Source of the DNA: Kutzneria chonburiensis | Lineage (GTDB): Bacteria > Actinomycetota > Actinomycetes > Mycobacteriales > Pseudonocardiaceae | Reading direction: 5' to 3' | Length of the DNA stretch: 64,000 nucleotides | Assembly: GCF_028622115.1 (NCBI RefSeq) | Contig: NZ_CP097263.1 | Span: 9,621,501-9,685,500 of the forward strand | Part shown: piece after piece, positions 28,088 through 36,728 of the stretch | How the letters are laid out: each line of letters begins with the position of its first letter | Position numbering within the stretch: the first letter of the stretch is position 1 | Position numbers and translations under genes: made by a program | The notes under the pieces: model-generated | Told to the model about the DNA's origin: nothing | What the model saw: only the letters and a program-made list of their open reading frames with translations | The model's database searches: none

Positions 28088-28503
28088 CCTCCCTGAATCT
28101 GTCCACATCGGACGAATTCACCTGGCTGCTCAGTTCGTTCACCAGGGGCACGCCCGGCGCCGCGCACACCGTCGTCGTCTCCAGCGACGGGTTGCTGCTC
28201 AGCGGCTCCGACTCGCTGCCGCGCGACCGCGCCGACCAGTTGGCCGCGGTCGTGTCCGGGCTGCAGAGCCTGACCAACGGCGCCGCGAACCTGTTCGAGG
28301 GCGGCGAGGTCGACCAGACGGTGGTCGAGATGCGCCGCGGCCTGCTGCTGACCATGACCGTCAGCGAGGGCTCCTGCCTGGCCGTGCTGGCGTCGCCGGA
28401 CAGCGACATCGGCGTGCTGGCCTACGAGATGATGGCGTTGCGGCAGAAGGTCGGGCGGCTGCTCACCCCGGAGCTGAGAGCGAACGTGGAGTCGGCGCCG
28501 TGA
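28084..28503 (+). CDS. conservon 2 roadblock/LC7 protein CvnB
   Basis: 139 residues, GTG start overlapping the cvnA stop. FTWLLSSFTRGTPGAAHTVVVSSDGLLLSGSD and SPDSDIGVLAYEMMALRQKVGRLLTPELR align with the roadblock/LC7 protein of conservon 1. It is expected to dimerise and contact the GTPase encoded next. In complete conservons a DUF742 gene would follow here, but the GTPase gene follows directly with a four-base overlap. Confidence 0.9.
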   Translation: MTSLNLSTSDEFTWLLSSFTRGTPGAAHTVVVSSDGLLLSGSDSLPRDRADQLAAVVSGLQSLTNGAANLFEGGEVDQTVVEMRRGLLLTMTVSEGSCLAVLASPDSDIGVLAYEMMALRQKVGRLLTPELRANVESAP

Positions 28504-29003
28504 CCGCCAAGATCATGGTCACCGGCGGGTTCGCCGTCGGCAAGACGGCTTTCGTCGCGGCGGCGTCGGAGATCGAGCCGCTGACCACCGAGGCCGAGAT
28601 CACCGGGCCGGTGGCCGGGTCGTCGGCCGCCAAGTCCACCACCACGATGGCGCTGGACTTCGGCCGGCTCACCCTGGACGGCTCGGCGCTGTACCTGTTC
28701 GGCACGCCGGGGCAGCGCCGGTTCTGGTTCATGTGGGACGGCATCGCCACCGGTGCCACGGGCGCGGTGGTGCTGGTCGACTGCGCCCGGTTGGAGGAGT
28801 CCTTCGCCGCCGTGGATCACTTCGAGCAGTTCGGCGTGCCTTTCGTCGTCGCCGTCAACGGCACCGGTGATCACGACGAGATCCGTGCCGCGCTACGGCT
28901 TCGGCCCTCCGCACCGATCGTGGACTGCGACGTCCGCGAGCGTTCTGCCGTGCAGGACGTGTTGATCGCCCTCGTCGAGCACGCGAGTCAGGTGACGTCA
29001 TGA
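28500..29003 (+). CDS. conservon 2 small GTPase CvnD
   Basis: 167 residues. P-loop GGFAVGKTAF (9-18), KSTTTMALDFGRL switch segment, FGTPGQRRFWFMWDG (G3 region), and AVNGTGD in the base-recognition position. It is shorter than the GTPase at 9626, mainly at the N-terminus, and starts with GTG inside the roadblock stop. It ends in a four-base overlap with the MHYT gene, so the membrane sensor belongs to the same translational unit. Output pathway not visible. Confidence 0.88.
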   Translation: MTAKIMVTGGFAVGKTAFVAAASEIEPLTTEAEITGPVAGSSAAKSTTTMALDFGRLTLDGSALYLFGTPGQRRFWFMWDGIATGATGAVVLVDCARLEESFAAVDHFEQFGVPFVVAVNGTGDHDEIRAALRLRPSAPIVDCDVRERSAVQDVLIALVEHASQVTS

Positions 29004-29761
29004 CCATGAACATGCAGCAGATGTCGATGGGCGCGTGGACCCTCGTGTTGGCCGCCCTCACCTCGTTCGCCGGCTCGTTGATCGGCCTCGCCTGCGCCGC
29101 GCGGGCCCATCGCCACCGTGGCCACCGCGTCGCCGTGGTGTGGACGGCGTGCGCCGCCGTCGCCATCGGCGGCGTGGCCATCTGGCTCATGCACTTCATC
29201 GCCATGTACGGCTTCGCCGTCGACGGCAGTCCCGTGCGCTATTCGGTGTGGCTCACCGTCGTCTCCGCCGCCGTCAGCGTCGGCGTAGTCGGCCTCGGGC
29301 TCTCACTCGTGACCTTGCGCCGAGCCAGCACCCCTCGCCTGATCTGCGCCGGGGCGCTGACCGGCATCGGCGTGGCGTTCATGCACTACCTCGGCATGGC
29401 CGCCGTCCGCTTCCAGGGCGACATCGGCTACGACCCCTTGTTGGTCGCCGTGTCCCTGGTCATCGCCGTAGTCGCCGCCACCGCCGCTTTGTGGTTCACC
29501 ATCGTCGTCCGCGCCACCCTCGCCCGCCTCGGCGCCGGCGCCGTCATGGCCGTCGCCGTCACCGGCATGCACTACACCGGCATGGCCGCCGTGCACGTCG
29601 TCATGATCCCCACCCAGACCCTGCCGCCCGCCGTCGACGGCTTCGACCTCGTGTTCCCCGTCTTCCTGGCCAGCGGCCTGATCGTCGCCGCCCTCCTGTG
29701 GGCCCTGTTCACCACCGGCACCCCCGGCCTCGACCGCCCGTCGACTCACGCCGTCCGCTGA
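29000..29761 (+). CDS. MHYT-domain integral membrane sensor protein
   Basis: 253 residues with seven predicted helices. Three MHYT-type motifs sit near helix ends: LMHFIAM (63-69), FMHYLGM (127-133) and GMHYTGM (189-195). The family is proposed to bind a copper-like metal through the His and Met residues and to sense O2, CO or NO. There is no GGDEF, EAL or kinase output domain, unlike most described MHYT proteins. It is translationally coupled to the GTPase gene of a conservon, so the conservon may provide its output. A His-rich N-terminal loop (AHRHRGHR) is notable. Confidence 0.88.
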   Translation: MTMNMQQMSMGAWTLVLAALTSFAGSLIGLACAARAHRHRGHRVAVVWTACAAVAIGGVAIWLMHFIAMYGFAVDGSPVRYSVWLTVVSAAVSVGVVGLGLSLVTLRRASTPRLICAGALTGIGVAFMHYLGMAAVRFQGDIGYDPLLVAVSLVIAVVAATAALWFTIVVRATLARLGAGAVMAVAVTGMHYTGMAAVHVVMIPTQTLPPAVDGFDLVFPVFLASGLIVAALLWALFTTGTPGLDRPSTHAVR

Positions 29762-29846
29762 CCCCCGCGAGTCCCGCTTAGCGTCACACCGAATGCCTGA
29801 ATCCGTTTCACACATTCGGTGTGACGCTGGCCGGGACTCGCGGGGT
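29761..29846. repeat. dispersed palindrome, family A copy 2 (bidirectional terminator)
   Basis: ACCCCCGCGAGTCCCG/CGGGACTCGCGGGGT outer arms and GTCACACCGAAT/ATTCGGTGTGAC inner arms. The loop carries TGAATCCGTTTCACA, nearly identical to copy 3. It occupies the entire gap between the convergent MHYT and histidine kinase genes. Confidence 0.9.
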
Positions 29847-29848
29847 GG

Positions 29849-31324
29849 TTAGGCGGGGGCCAACAGCACTCGGAACCTGGTGCCCTGGCCGGGCTGGCTG
29901 AGCAGCTCGATGCGGCCGGCGTGGGCCTCCAGGATGGCGGCGGTGATGGCCAACCCCAGGCCGGAGCCGCCGCTGGCGCGGGAACGGGCCTGGTCGGCGC
30001 GGTAGAAGCGGTCGAAGACGAGTTTGCCCTGGTCCTCGGGGATGCCGGGGCCGCTGTCGATCACTTCCAGCACGGCGAAGCGGGAGGTCCTGGGGAGGTC
30101 GCCGCCGGCTACGGCGACGGCGTGGGTGCTGGGGCGGGTGCGTTCCTGCCGGACGGCGACGCGGACGGCGGCATCGGCGGGGGTGTGGGTGACGGCATTG
30201 GTGACGAGGTTCATCACGACCTGGCGGAGCTTGTCCTCGTCGCCGATGACGCGGACGGCGCCGTGCGGGGCCTCCAGGACGATGTCGCGTTCGGGGGTGG
30301 CGGCGCGGGCGTCATGCACGGCGTCGGCGGCGACGACGAGGAGGTCGACCTCGGCGAAGTCGAGCGACCGCTCCTGGTCGAGGCGGGCCAACATGAGCAG
30401 GTCCTCGACCAACAGCCCCATGCGGATGGCCTCGCTCTCGATACGGGCCATCAGCCGCTCGACGTCGGCCGACGACGGCGCGCCGCCCCGCCGGTACAGC
30501 TCGGCGAAGCCACGGATGGAGGTGAGCGGCGTGCGCAGCTCGTGCGAAGCGTCGGCGACGAAGCGGCGCAGTCGCTGCTCGGAGCGGGCGCTGTCGGTCA
30601 ACGCGGCCGAGATCCGGGCCAGCATGACGTTCAAGGAGGCGCCGAGGCGGCCGGTCTCGGTCCGCTGATCGGTGTCGGCGACCCGCCGGTCGAGCTCGCC
30701 GGCGGCGATGGCCTGCGCGGTGTGCTCGATCCGGGTCAGCGGCCGCAGCCCTACGCGTACCACGACCAACCCGGTCAATCCGAGCAGTAGCAACAGAACC
30801 GCGCCCGAAGCAACCTCGATCCACGCCGTGTTGACCACAGTGGACTCGGTGTCGCTCAACATTGCCGCCACGGCAACGGTTCCGCCGCCCGGCTGCCACG
30901 GGTTCGGCGCCTGCACGGCGACGATCACCCGCCACGTCGCGTTGCCGCTGACGTCATCGGTGGTGAACGGCTGCTGGCCGTGCTGCTTCACCGAGGCGAT
31001 GGTCATCGTCGGCAGCTGAGGCATGGCGGTCTCGTTGCGGTCCGGCGTCTGGGCGAAGCCGGCGCTGCCGTCCGGATCGAAGAAATAGACCCGGAAACTC
31101 GTCGGCAGCGACGGGAAGTTGTTGGTGGGCAGCGGATGCGGCGGCGGCCGGTTGCGGTCGACGCTCTTGGCAACGCTCTCCTGCAGCTGGGCGTCGATCC
31201 GGCCCAGCAACGACTCACGCAGCAGGATTCCCGTCACGGCACCGAACAACGCCAGCCCGACCGCGGCGAACGCCAGTAGCGACACCAAAAGGCGGGTGCG
31301 CAGCGTCCAGGGGCGGCGGGCCAT
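29849..31324 (-). CDS. OmpR-class sensor histidine kinase (TcrY/MprB-like)
   Basis: 491 residues: helix 1 (12-35), extracytoplasmic sensor of about 125 residues, helix 2 (about 170-192), HAMP, HisKA with FVADASHELRTPLTSIRGFAEL (phospho-His near 265), and HATPase_c with VVMNLVTNAVTHTP (N-box), DSGPGIP and GGSGLGLAI (G boxes). The architecture and the partner resemble mycobacterial TcrY/TrcS. It follows the response regulator gene by one base and shares its operon. The stop lies two bases from the family A palindrome. Confidence 0.93.
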   Translation of the reverse strand: MARRPWTLRTRLLVSLLAFAAVGLALFGAVTGILLRESLLGRIDAQLQESVAKSVDRNRPPPHPLPTNNFPSLPTSFRVYFFDPDGSAGFAQTPDRNETAMPQLPTMTIASVKQHGQQPFTTDDVSGNATWRVIVAVQAPNPWQPGGGTVAVAAMLSDTESTVVNTAWIEVASGAVLLLLLGLTGLVVVRVGLRPLTRIEHTAQAIAAGELDRRVADTDQRTETGRLGASLNVMLARISAALTDSARSEQRLRRFVADASHELRTPLTSIRGFAELYRRGGAPSSADVERLMARIESEAIRMGLLVEDLLMLARLDQERSLDFAEVDLLVVAADAVHDARAATPERDIVLEAPHGAVRVIGDEDKLRQVVMNLVTNAVTHTPADAAVRVAVRQERTRPSTHAVAVAGGDLPRTSRFAVLEVIDSGPGIPEDQGKLVFDRFYRADQARSRASGGSGLGLAITAAILEAHAGRIELLSQPGQGTRFRVLLAPA

Positions 31325-31325
31325 G

Positions 31326-32048
31326 TCAGACTTCGGCCCGCGGCAGCCGCAGCGTGTAGCCGACGCCGCGGATGGTGTGCAGCAGCGGCTGACCCGAGCC
31401 GTCCACCTTGCGCCGCAGGTACGAGATGTACGACTCGACGATCCGGCTGTCGCCGCCGAAGTCGTAGTTCCACACGCGATCCAGGATCTGCGTCTTGCTG
31501 ACCACCTTCTCCGCGTTGACCAACAGGTAGCGCAGCAGGTTGAACTCGGTGGGGGACAACCGGATCTCCCGGCCGTCGCGGCGCACCTCGTGCGCGTCCT
31601 CGTCCAGCTCCAGGTCGGCGTAGCGCAGCCGGCCGTCGTTGGGCTCGGGATCGTCGAGGGCGTGCGTGCGGCGCAGGATGGCCCGCAGCCGCAGCACGAC
31701 CTCCTCCAGGCTGAACGGTTTGGTCACGTAGTCGTCGCCGCCGGCGGTGAGGCCGGCGATACGGTCCTCGACGGAGTCGCGGGCGGTCAGGAACAGCACC
31801 GGCACCCGGTCGTTGCCGGCCCGCAGCATGCGCGCCAGGGTGAACCCGTCGTAGTCGGGCAGCATCACGTCCAGCACCACGATGTCCGGTCTGACCTGGG
31901 CCGCCGTGGACAGCGCCGCCACGCCGGTGTCGGCGGCGTGCACGTCGAAGCCGCTCAGCCGCAGCGCGGCCGACAGCAGCTCCAGGATGTTCGGCTCGTC
32001 GTCGACGACCAGGACGGTCGGCGGCGGCGTCACGCTCGGAGTGCCCAC
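31326..32048 (-). CDS. OmpR/PhoB-class response regulator (TcrX-like)
   Basis: About 240 residues. Receiver domain: VVDDEPN, phospho-acceptor Asp in IVVLDVMLPDYDG, LTARDS, and YVTKPFSLEEVV. Winged-helix DNA-binding domain: IRLSPTEFNLLRYLLVNAEKVVSKTQILDRVWNYDFGGDSRIVESYISYLRRKV. The start is uncertain: GTG 32048 (MGTPSVTPPPTVLVV) or GTG 32033; upstream in-frame sequence is implausible. It is the cognate partner of the kinase downstream. It is transcribed away from nothing else, and the glycosyltransferase genes upstream on the same strand may be a separate unit. Confidence 0.92.
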   Translation of the reverse strand: MGTPSVTPPPTVLVVDDEPNILELLSAALRLSGFDVHAADTGVAALSTAAQVRPDIVVLDVMLPDYDGFTLARMLRAGNDRVPVLFLTARDSVEDRIAGLTAGGDDYVTKPFSLEEVVLRLRAILRRTHALDDPEPNDGRLRYADLELDEDAHEVRRDGREIRLSPTEFNLLRYLLVNAEKVVSKTQILDRVWNYDFGGDSRIVESYISYLRRKVDGSGQPLLHTIRGVGYTLRLPRAEV

Positions 32049-32145
32049 CGGCCCAGCATGGTCGGCCAACCTGTGAGGTCGCTGGGAAGAACCTGAGAAC
32101 AGCGGTGGGACCACCCGAACCGGGGATCCCACCGCGTGTTCTGTC

Positions 32146-34305
32146 CTATTTGGTCAAACAGTCGTACAGCGTCTGCGTGCCGCCGCCGTAGGCACTGGCC
32201 GGCACCACCTTGCAGTTCTGCTGCACCCACTGCGTGCGTTCCTGCGCGACGCCGCCGCCCCGGCCGCCGAAGCCGCCCGCGCCGCCGGCCAGCACGAAGC
32301 CGAGGCTGCCTTCGGACTGCCACTGCTTGAGCAGGTCGACGCTGGGCGAGTTGTCGGTGCCCATGAAGCCGCCCATGCCGATCACCGTCACATCGCTGTT
32401 GACGATGAACGTCTCGGACGCCATCGCGCCACCCTCCACGGCCAGCTTGATCTTGGCGTTGGGCGCGTTCTTCACCACGTAGTCGAGGATCTTCTTGTCC
32501 TCGGCCGTGAGCGTGCTGCCGCCGCGCCCACCGCCGCCGCGGAAGCGCTGCTCGAGTTGCTCCAGCTGTTCGGGCGACAGCTGCTGACCACCGGGGAAGC
32601 CGCCGGCACCGCCCTGGCCGCCGGGGAAACCGCCCTGGCCGCCGCCGCGACGGCCGCCGGGCGCGCCGCCGAAGCCGCCGCCAGGCGGACCCGCGGTCGC
32701 GAGGCCGCCGGGACCGCCGGCGCTACCCGAGTCGACCGCCGCGGCCGCCGACCACACACCGGGCGCGAGCAACACGGCCACGATGCCGAGCACCGCCGCG
32801 ACCCGCGCACCGGCCGCGTTCAGCAGCTTGGCCAGCACCAGACCGAGCACGGCGATCGCCGCCACGGCCGCCACCGCGTACCGCAGCCAGCCGTTCCACG
32901 ACGTGTCCCGCGACACCAGCACCCACGCCCACACCGCCGTGATCACGATGCCCGCCGGCAGCAGCAGCCAGCTGAAGCCGGTCGGCTGCCGGTAATGCCG
33001 CCACAGCAGGGCCAGTCCGGCCCCGGCCAGCGCCGCGATCGCCGGGGCCAGCTGCGTTGTGTAGTACTGGTGGAAGATGCCCTGCTGGAAGCTGAACACC
33101 AGGCTCAGCACGATCAGCCAGGTGCCCCACATGAACCAGCCCGCGCGCCGCTGGTGATCGGCCGGCAGTTTTCGCCGCCAGGCCAGCACTCCCGTCACGG
33201 CCACGACCGCCAGCACGAACAAACCCAGCGGCATCAGCCAGCTGATCTGACCGCCGACCTGCTCGCCGAACATGCGCGTGATGCCGTTGCCCTCGGCAAA
33301 GCCACCGAAGCCCCCGCCACCACGGCCGCCACCCGGGAAACCACCGCCGCCGGGGAAGCCACCGCCGGCCGCACCACCGGTTCCGGCACCGGGGCCCGCT
33401 CCGCCTGGGAAGCCGCCCGCGCCCGCCCCGCCACCGCGGCCGATGTTCTCACCGAACACCCGGCCCAGCCCGTTGTAGCCGAAGATCAGCGACAGCTCGC
33501 CACCGTCCGTGCTGCCGCCCACGTAAGGCTTCGGGCTCGGCCACACGACCGTCAGCAGCACCCACCAGAACGAGCTCGCCAGCAGCACACCACCGGCCGC
33601 CAACAGGTCGACGATCCGCCGGCCCCACGAAGCGTTGCGCCCGAACAGATAGCCAACGGCCAGCGCCGGCACGATCATCCACGCCGCCAGGCTCTTGGTC
33701 AGGAACCCACACCCGACCCAGAAAGCCGCCTGAAGCAACCACTTCGTCGCACTACGGGCCGTGATGCCGACCTCGACCGACCGCGTGAACGCGTACGCCG
33801 CCGCGACACACAACAGCGTCAAAGCGGCATCGGGATTGTTGACCCGGTCGATGGCCACGGTGATCGGCGTCAGGGCCAGCGCCGCCGCGGCGATCAACGC
33901 CACGTTCTCGCCGGCCCACCGCCGAACCGTGCGGTGCAACAGAAAGACCGCCGCCACGCCCTCAAGCGCCTGCGGCAGCGCCAACGCCCAGGCGTGCCAG
34001 CCGAAGATCCACACCGACACGACCTGTGGCCACAGGCCCATCGGCGGCTTGTCCACGGTGACCACGCCGGCCGGGTCGAACGAGCCGAACACGAAGTTGG
34101 TCAGGCCCTGCGACATGGACTTCACGGCCGCCGAGTAGAACTCGTTGCCCCAGCCGGATCCCCAGATGTCCCACCCGTACAACACCGTGGCGCCCAGCAG
34201 GATCGCCCCCAGCGCGTACGTACGCCAGCGCGGCCGACGGCCCGGCGACTCGATCTGAGTCGCCGGGCCGGCCGGTGGCGCGGTCGCTTCCGCGGCCGTC
34301 GTCAT
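32146..34305 (-). CDS. GT39/ArnT-type membrane glycosyltransferase with Gly-rich insertions
   Basis: 719 residues. The N-terminal GT-C core has EFYSAAVKSMSQGLTNFVFGSFDPAGVVTVDKPPMGLW as first luminal loop and RVNNPDAALTLLCVAAAYAF typical of the PMT/ArnT superfamily; about 11 helices are predicted. Two low-complexity segments built of GGFPGG/GGGGF units (about residues 290-350 and 560-610) interrupt the loops. The extracytoplasmic C-terminus (ILDYVVKNAPNAKIKLAVEGG...GFMGTDNSP...CKVVPASAYGGGTQTLYDCLTK) matches the conserved tail of actinobacterial members. It is expected to use a polyprenyl-phosphate sugar. Its start overlaps the stop of the upstream gene, which encodes a predicted donor synthase. 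Confidence 0.87.
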   Translation of the reverse strand: MTTAAEATAPPAGPATQIESPGRRPRWRTYALGAILLGATVLYGWDIWGSGWGNEFYSAAVKSMSQGLTNFVFGSFDPAGVVTVDKPPMGLWPQVVSVWIFGWHAWALALPQALEGVAAVFLLHRTVRRWAGENVALIAAAALALTPITVAIDRVNNPDAALTLLCVAAAYAFTRSVEVGITARSATKWLLQAAFWVGCGFLTKSLAAWMIVPALAVGYLFGRNASWGRRIVDLLAAGGVLLASSFWWVLLTVVWPSPKPYVGGSTDGGELSLIFGYNGLGRVFGENIGRGGGAGAGGFPGGAGPGAGTGGAAGGGFPGGGGFPGGGRGGGGFGGFAEGNGITRMFGEQVGGQISWLMPLGLFVLAVVAVTGVLAWRRKLPADHQRRAGWFMWGTWLIVLSLVFSFQQGIFHQYYTTQLAPAIAALAGAGLALLWRHYRQPTGFSWLLLPAGIVITAVWAWVLVSRDTSWNGWLRYAVAAVAAIAVLGLVLAKLLNAAGARVAAVLGIVAVLLAPGVWSAAAAVDSGSAGGPGGLATAGPPGGGFGGAPGGRRGGGQGGFPGGQGGAGGFPGGQQLSPEQLEQLEQRFRGGGGRGGSTLTAEDKKILDYVVKNAPNAKIKLAVEGGAMASETFIVNSDVTVIGMGGFMGTDNSPSVDLLKQWQSEGSLGFVLAGGAGGFGGRGGGVAQERTQWVQQNCKVVPASAYGGGTQTLYDCLTK

Positions 34306-35558
34306 GCGTTTCCTTCCTTGACAGTGTTCTTGAAGACCCAGGCGCGCAGCAGCACGAACCGGGCCGCGGTGCCGATCAGCGAAGAAGCCAGCAGCACCAG
34401 TAGTTCCAGCGCCTTCGAGGCAGTGGGGTCGAAGGCGCCGAGCGCCAGCAGCGCGCCCGAGGTGAAGGCGTAGTACAGCGCGAAGACGATCAAACCTTGC
34501 AGGTGGACGCGGCCGGTTGAGCCGGTCGAGCGCAGGAAGGTGAAGCGGCGGTTGGCTTCCGTGTTCAACAGTGTCGTCACGGTCAACGCCACGAAGTTCG
34601 CCACCAGCGCCGGCCACCACGTGCGCATGATGCCGTACAGCGCCAGATTGGCCACAGTGGACACCACGCCGATCGCCGCGAACGACAGCAGCTGCCACAG
34701 CAGCCCGGTCTCCCGGCGGGCCACCACCGCGTCCGGATGCTCGGAGCGGGGCGCCGGCCGCCGCGGCAGGTCGTCCACCCGGGCCGAGCCGGTGGCCTTG
34801 GCCCGGGCCACCCGGATCAGGCCGCGGATGTCCTCGGTCGCGGTCTTGGCCACGTGCACCCGGGTGTCCATGTCCTCCACCCAGTCCACCGGCACCTCGT
34901 GCACCCGCAGCCCGTTGTGCTCGGCCAGCAGCAGCAGCTCGGTGTCGAAGAACCAGGAGTCGTCGGCGATGTGCGGCAGCAGCCGGCGGACCACGTCGGT
35001 CCGGACCGCCTTGAAGCCGCACTGGGCGTCGGAGAACTTGGCCCCGTGCGAGAGCCGGATCATCGCGTTGTAGCAGCGGGAGATCATCTCCCGCTTGGGA
35101 CCGCGGACGGTCCGCGAGCCCGGGGCCAGCCGGGACCCGATTGCCACGTCGGAGTGCCCGTTGACCAGCGGCGCGACCAGCGGCAGCAGCGCGTTCAGGC
35201 CGGTCGACAGGTCCACGTCCATGTAGACGACGATGTCGGCGTCGCTCCAGCCCCACGCCTTGCGCAGCGCCAGGCCGCGGCCCTTGCGGTCCAGATGCAG
35301 CACCCGCACGCCCGGGTACTTGTCGGCCAGCTCGCCGGCCACCTCCATGGTGGCGTCGGTGCTGGCGTTGTCGGCCACCGTGATCGTCCACTCGAACGGG
35401 AACTGCTCGGTGAGGAAGCCGTGCAGCACCTCGATGCAGCCCGGCAGCGAACGCTCCTCGTTGTACACCGGAACGACGATGTCCACGGTCGCGGTTCTGC
35501 CGACCGACCAATGCCCCGAAGCCGTGTCGGTGTCGCCGCGAACGGCCGCTCCACTCAT
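34302..35558 (-). CDS. polyprenyl-phosphate sugar synthase (GT2, DPM1-like) fused to GtrA domain
   Basis: 418 residues. Residues 25-255 are a GT2 domain: VDIVVPVYNEERSLPGCIEVL, the DADIVVYMDVDLST DxD region, and QCGFKAVRTDVVRRLLP. Residues 280-410 are a GtrA-like four-helix membrane domain (QLLSFAAIGVVSTVANLALYGIMR). It would charge polyprenyl phosphate with a hexose on the inner face and help anchor or flip it, supplying the GT39 enzyme encoded next (ATGA overlap). The start MSGAAVRGD at 35558 is chosen because upstream sequence lacks coding character. Confidence 0.9.
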   Translation of the reverse strand: MSGAAVRGDTDTASGHWSVGRTATVDIVVPVYNEERSLPGCIEVLHGFLTEQFPFEWTITVADNASTDATMEVAGELADKYPGVRVLHLDRKGRGLALRKAWGWSDADIVVYMDVDLSTGLNALLPLVAPLVNGHSDVAIGSRLAPGSRTVRGPKREMISRCYNAMIRLSHGAKFSDAQCGFKAVRTDVVRRLLPHIADDSWFFDTELLLLAEHNGLRVHEVPVDWVEDMDTRVHVAKTATEDIRGLIRVARAKATGSARVDDLPRRPAPRSEHPDAVVARRETGLLWQLLSFAAIGVVSTVANLALYGIMRTWWPALVANFVALTVTTLLNTEANRRFTFLRSTGSTGRVHLQGLIVFALYYAFTSGALLALGAFDPTASKALELLVLLASSLIGTAARFVLLRAWVFKNTVKEGNA

Positions 35559-35792
35559 GTCGGACCACCTGACCCCAGTCGCGGTACGGCTCTGGATCGA
35601 GCCCACGTTCAGGTATGGCGGTCGTCTGTGCGAGCACGCTGGACGCATCCTTGGAGGAACCTGGGAGTCGGTCACGGCCGGGTGAACATCACCGCCCGTG
35701 ACCGATCTTTCTCCCGGGACCGGTGAACCGCTCGTGGGTGGCCGTCGTAATCGTGGGCAGCAAGGAACACTTCCTACCCCCGGAGGCTTCTC

Positions 35793-36554
35793 GTGACACG
35801 AGGCCGTCGTATCGCGATCGGTATCGCCAGCGGCCTGACCGCCGTGACCGCACTGACCTGGCTCGGTATCCAGGAGCTCGGGGCCAACCAGTCGGCTCCC
35901 GGCACGGTGACGAACGCCGCCGCCCAGTCCCCGGTCACCGTGCAGCTGGGTGACCCGTCCTCGTCCACCCCGGCCACCGGCAGCCCGGCCGCGCCCACCG
36001 GCGCGAACCAGGCCGGCCAGGCCGGCGCGCCCGGCGCCAACGCGCTCGGCCCGGCCCAGCTGTCCTCGACCACCATCCCCAAGATGGGCTCGGTCATCGA
36101 GGACGGCAAGGGCTTCGTGCTGTACCGGTTCGACAAGGACACCGCCAACCCGCCCAAGTCGAACTGCGTCGACAAGTGCGCCCTGATCTGGCCGCCGGTG
36201 CTGACCAACGGCACCCCGGTGATCTCCGGCGTCGACCCGTCGCTGGTCGGCACGGTCGCCCGCCCCGACGGCACCATGCAGGTGACGCTGGCCGGCTGGC
36301 CGCTGTACAACTTCTCCAACGAGAAGGAGCCGGGCAAGTGGGCCGGCCAGGCCGTCGGCAACACCTGGTGGGTCATCGACTCGGCCGGCAAGAAGAACCT
36401 GACCTGCGTGCCGGCCACGCCGCCGCCGGCCCCGACCGTGCCGGAGCAGGCCCCGCCGCCCGCCGCGAACCCGGGCAGCGGCACCGGCACCGACCCCAAC
36501 GGCAACAACAACGGGGGCTACGGCAACTCCGGTGGCGGCACCGGCGGCTACTGA
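35793..36554 (+). CDS. secreted/anchored protein with PF03640-type repeats
   Basis: 253 residues from GTG 35793, preceded by GGAGG. A single N-terminal hydrophobic segment (IAIGIASGLTAVTALTWLGI) anchors or exports it; no lipobox is seen. A Pro/Ala/Gly-rich linker (45-90) leads to two secreted repeats: VLYRFDKDTANPPKSNCVDKCALIWPP and PLYNFSNEKEPGKWAGQAVGNTWWVI. The C-terminus is disordered, ending in a Gly/Asn tail (NGNNNGGYGNSGGG). Function of the repeat family is unknown. It is divergent from the glycosyltransferase pair and convergent with the sigma factor gene. In related genomes such proteins often sit beside a sigma factor, but here the two converge. Confidence 0.82.
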   Translation: MTRGRRIAIGIASGLTAVTALTWLGIQELGANQSAPGTVTNAAAQSPVTVQLGDPSSSTPATGSPAAPTGANQAGQAGAPGANALGPAQLSSTTIPKMGSVIEDGKGFVLYRFDKDTANPPKSNCVDKCALIWPPVLTNGTPVISGVDPSLVGTVARPDGTMQVTLAGWPLYNFSNEKEPGKWAGQAVGNTWWVIDSAGKKNLTCVPATPPPAPTVPEQAPPPAANPGSGTGTDPNGNNNGGYGNSGGGTGGY

Positions 36555-36578
36555 GCCTCGCCGCGCTACCCCCGAGCT

Positions 36579-36635
36579 ACGCCACATGCGCTTCCTGTGT
36601 GAGCCCTGGTGCCACATAGGAAGCGCATGTGGCGT
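36579..36635. repeat. palindrome family B, copy 1
   Basis: Perfect 18-base arms ACGCCACATGCGCTTCCT and complement, 21-base loop, then TTCGGCGGT. It sits 24 bases behind the secreted-repeat gene. A second copy lies 26 bases further on. Confidence 0.9.
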
Positions 36636-36660
36636 TTCGGCGGTGAGCCGGGAGCGCGAT

Positions 36661-36717
36661 GTGCCACGTGCGCTTCCTACTTGCGTCTGAACGCCACATG
36701 GGAAGCGCATGTGGCGT
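36661..36717. repeat. palindrome family B, copy 2
   Basis: Arms TGCCACGTGCGCTTCC and GGAAGCGCATGTGGCGT, 23-base loop of different sequence from copy 1, and the same TTCGGCGGT after the right arm. It ends 11 bases before the stop of the convergent sigma factor gene, so it is probably its terminator. Confidence 0.9.
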
Positions 36718-36728
36718 TTCGGCGGTTG

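Noticed and set aside
34302-36710. Reading of the GT2-GtrA protein with a 384-residue N-terminal extension
   Set aside because: The extension is antisense to the secreted-repeat gene and has no family similarity; the start at 35558 is adequate.
36579-36717. A CRISPR array
   Set aside because: Only two units, each an internal palindrome, with no regular spacer set and no cas genes in the window.
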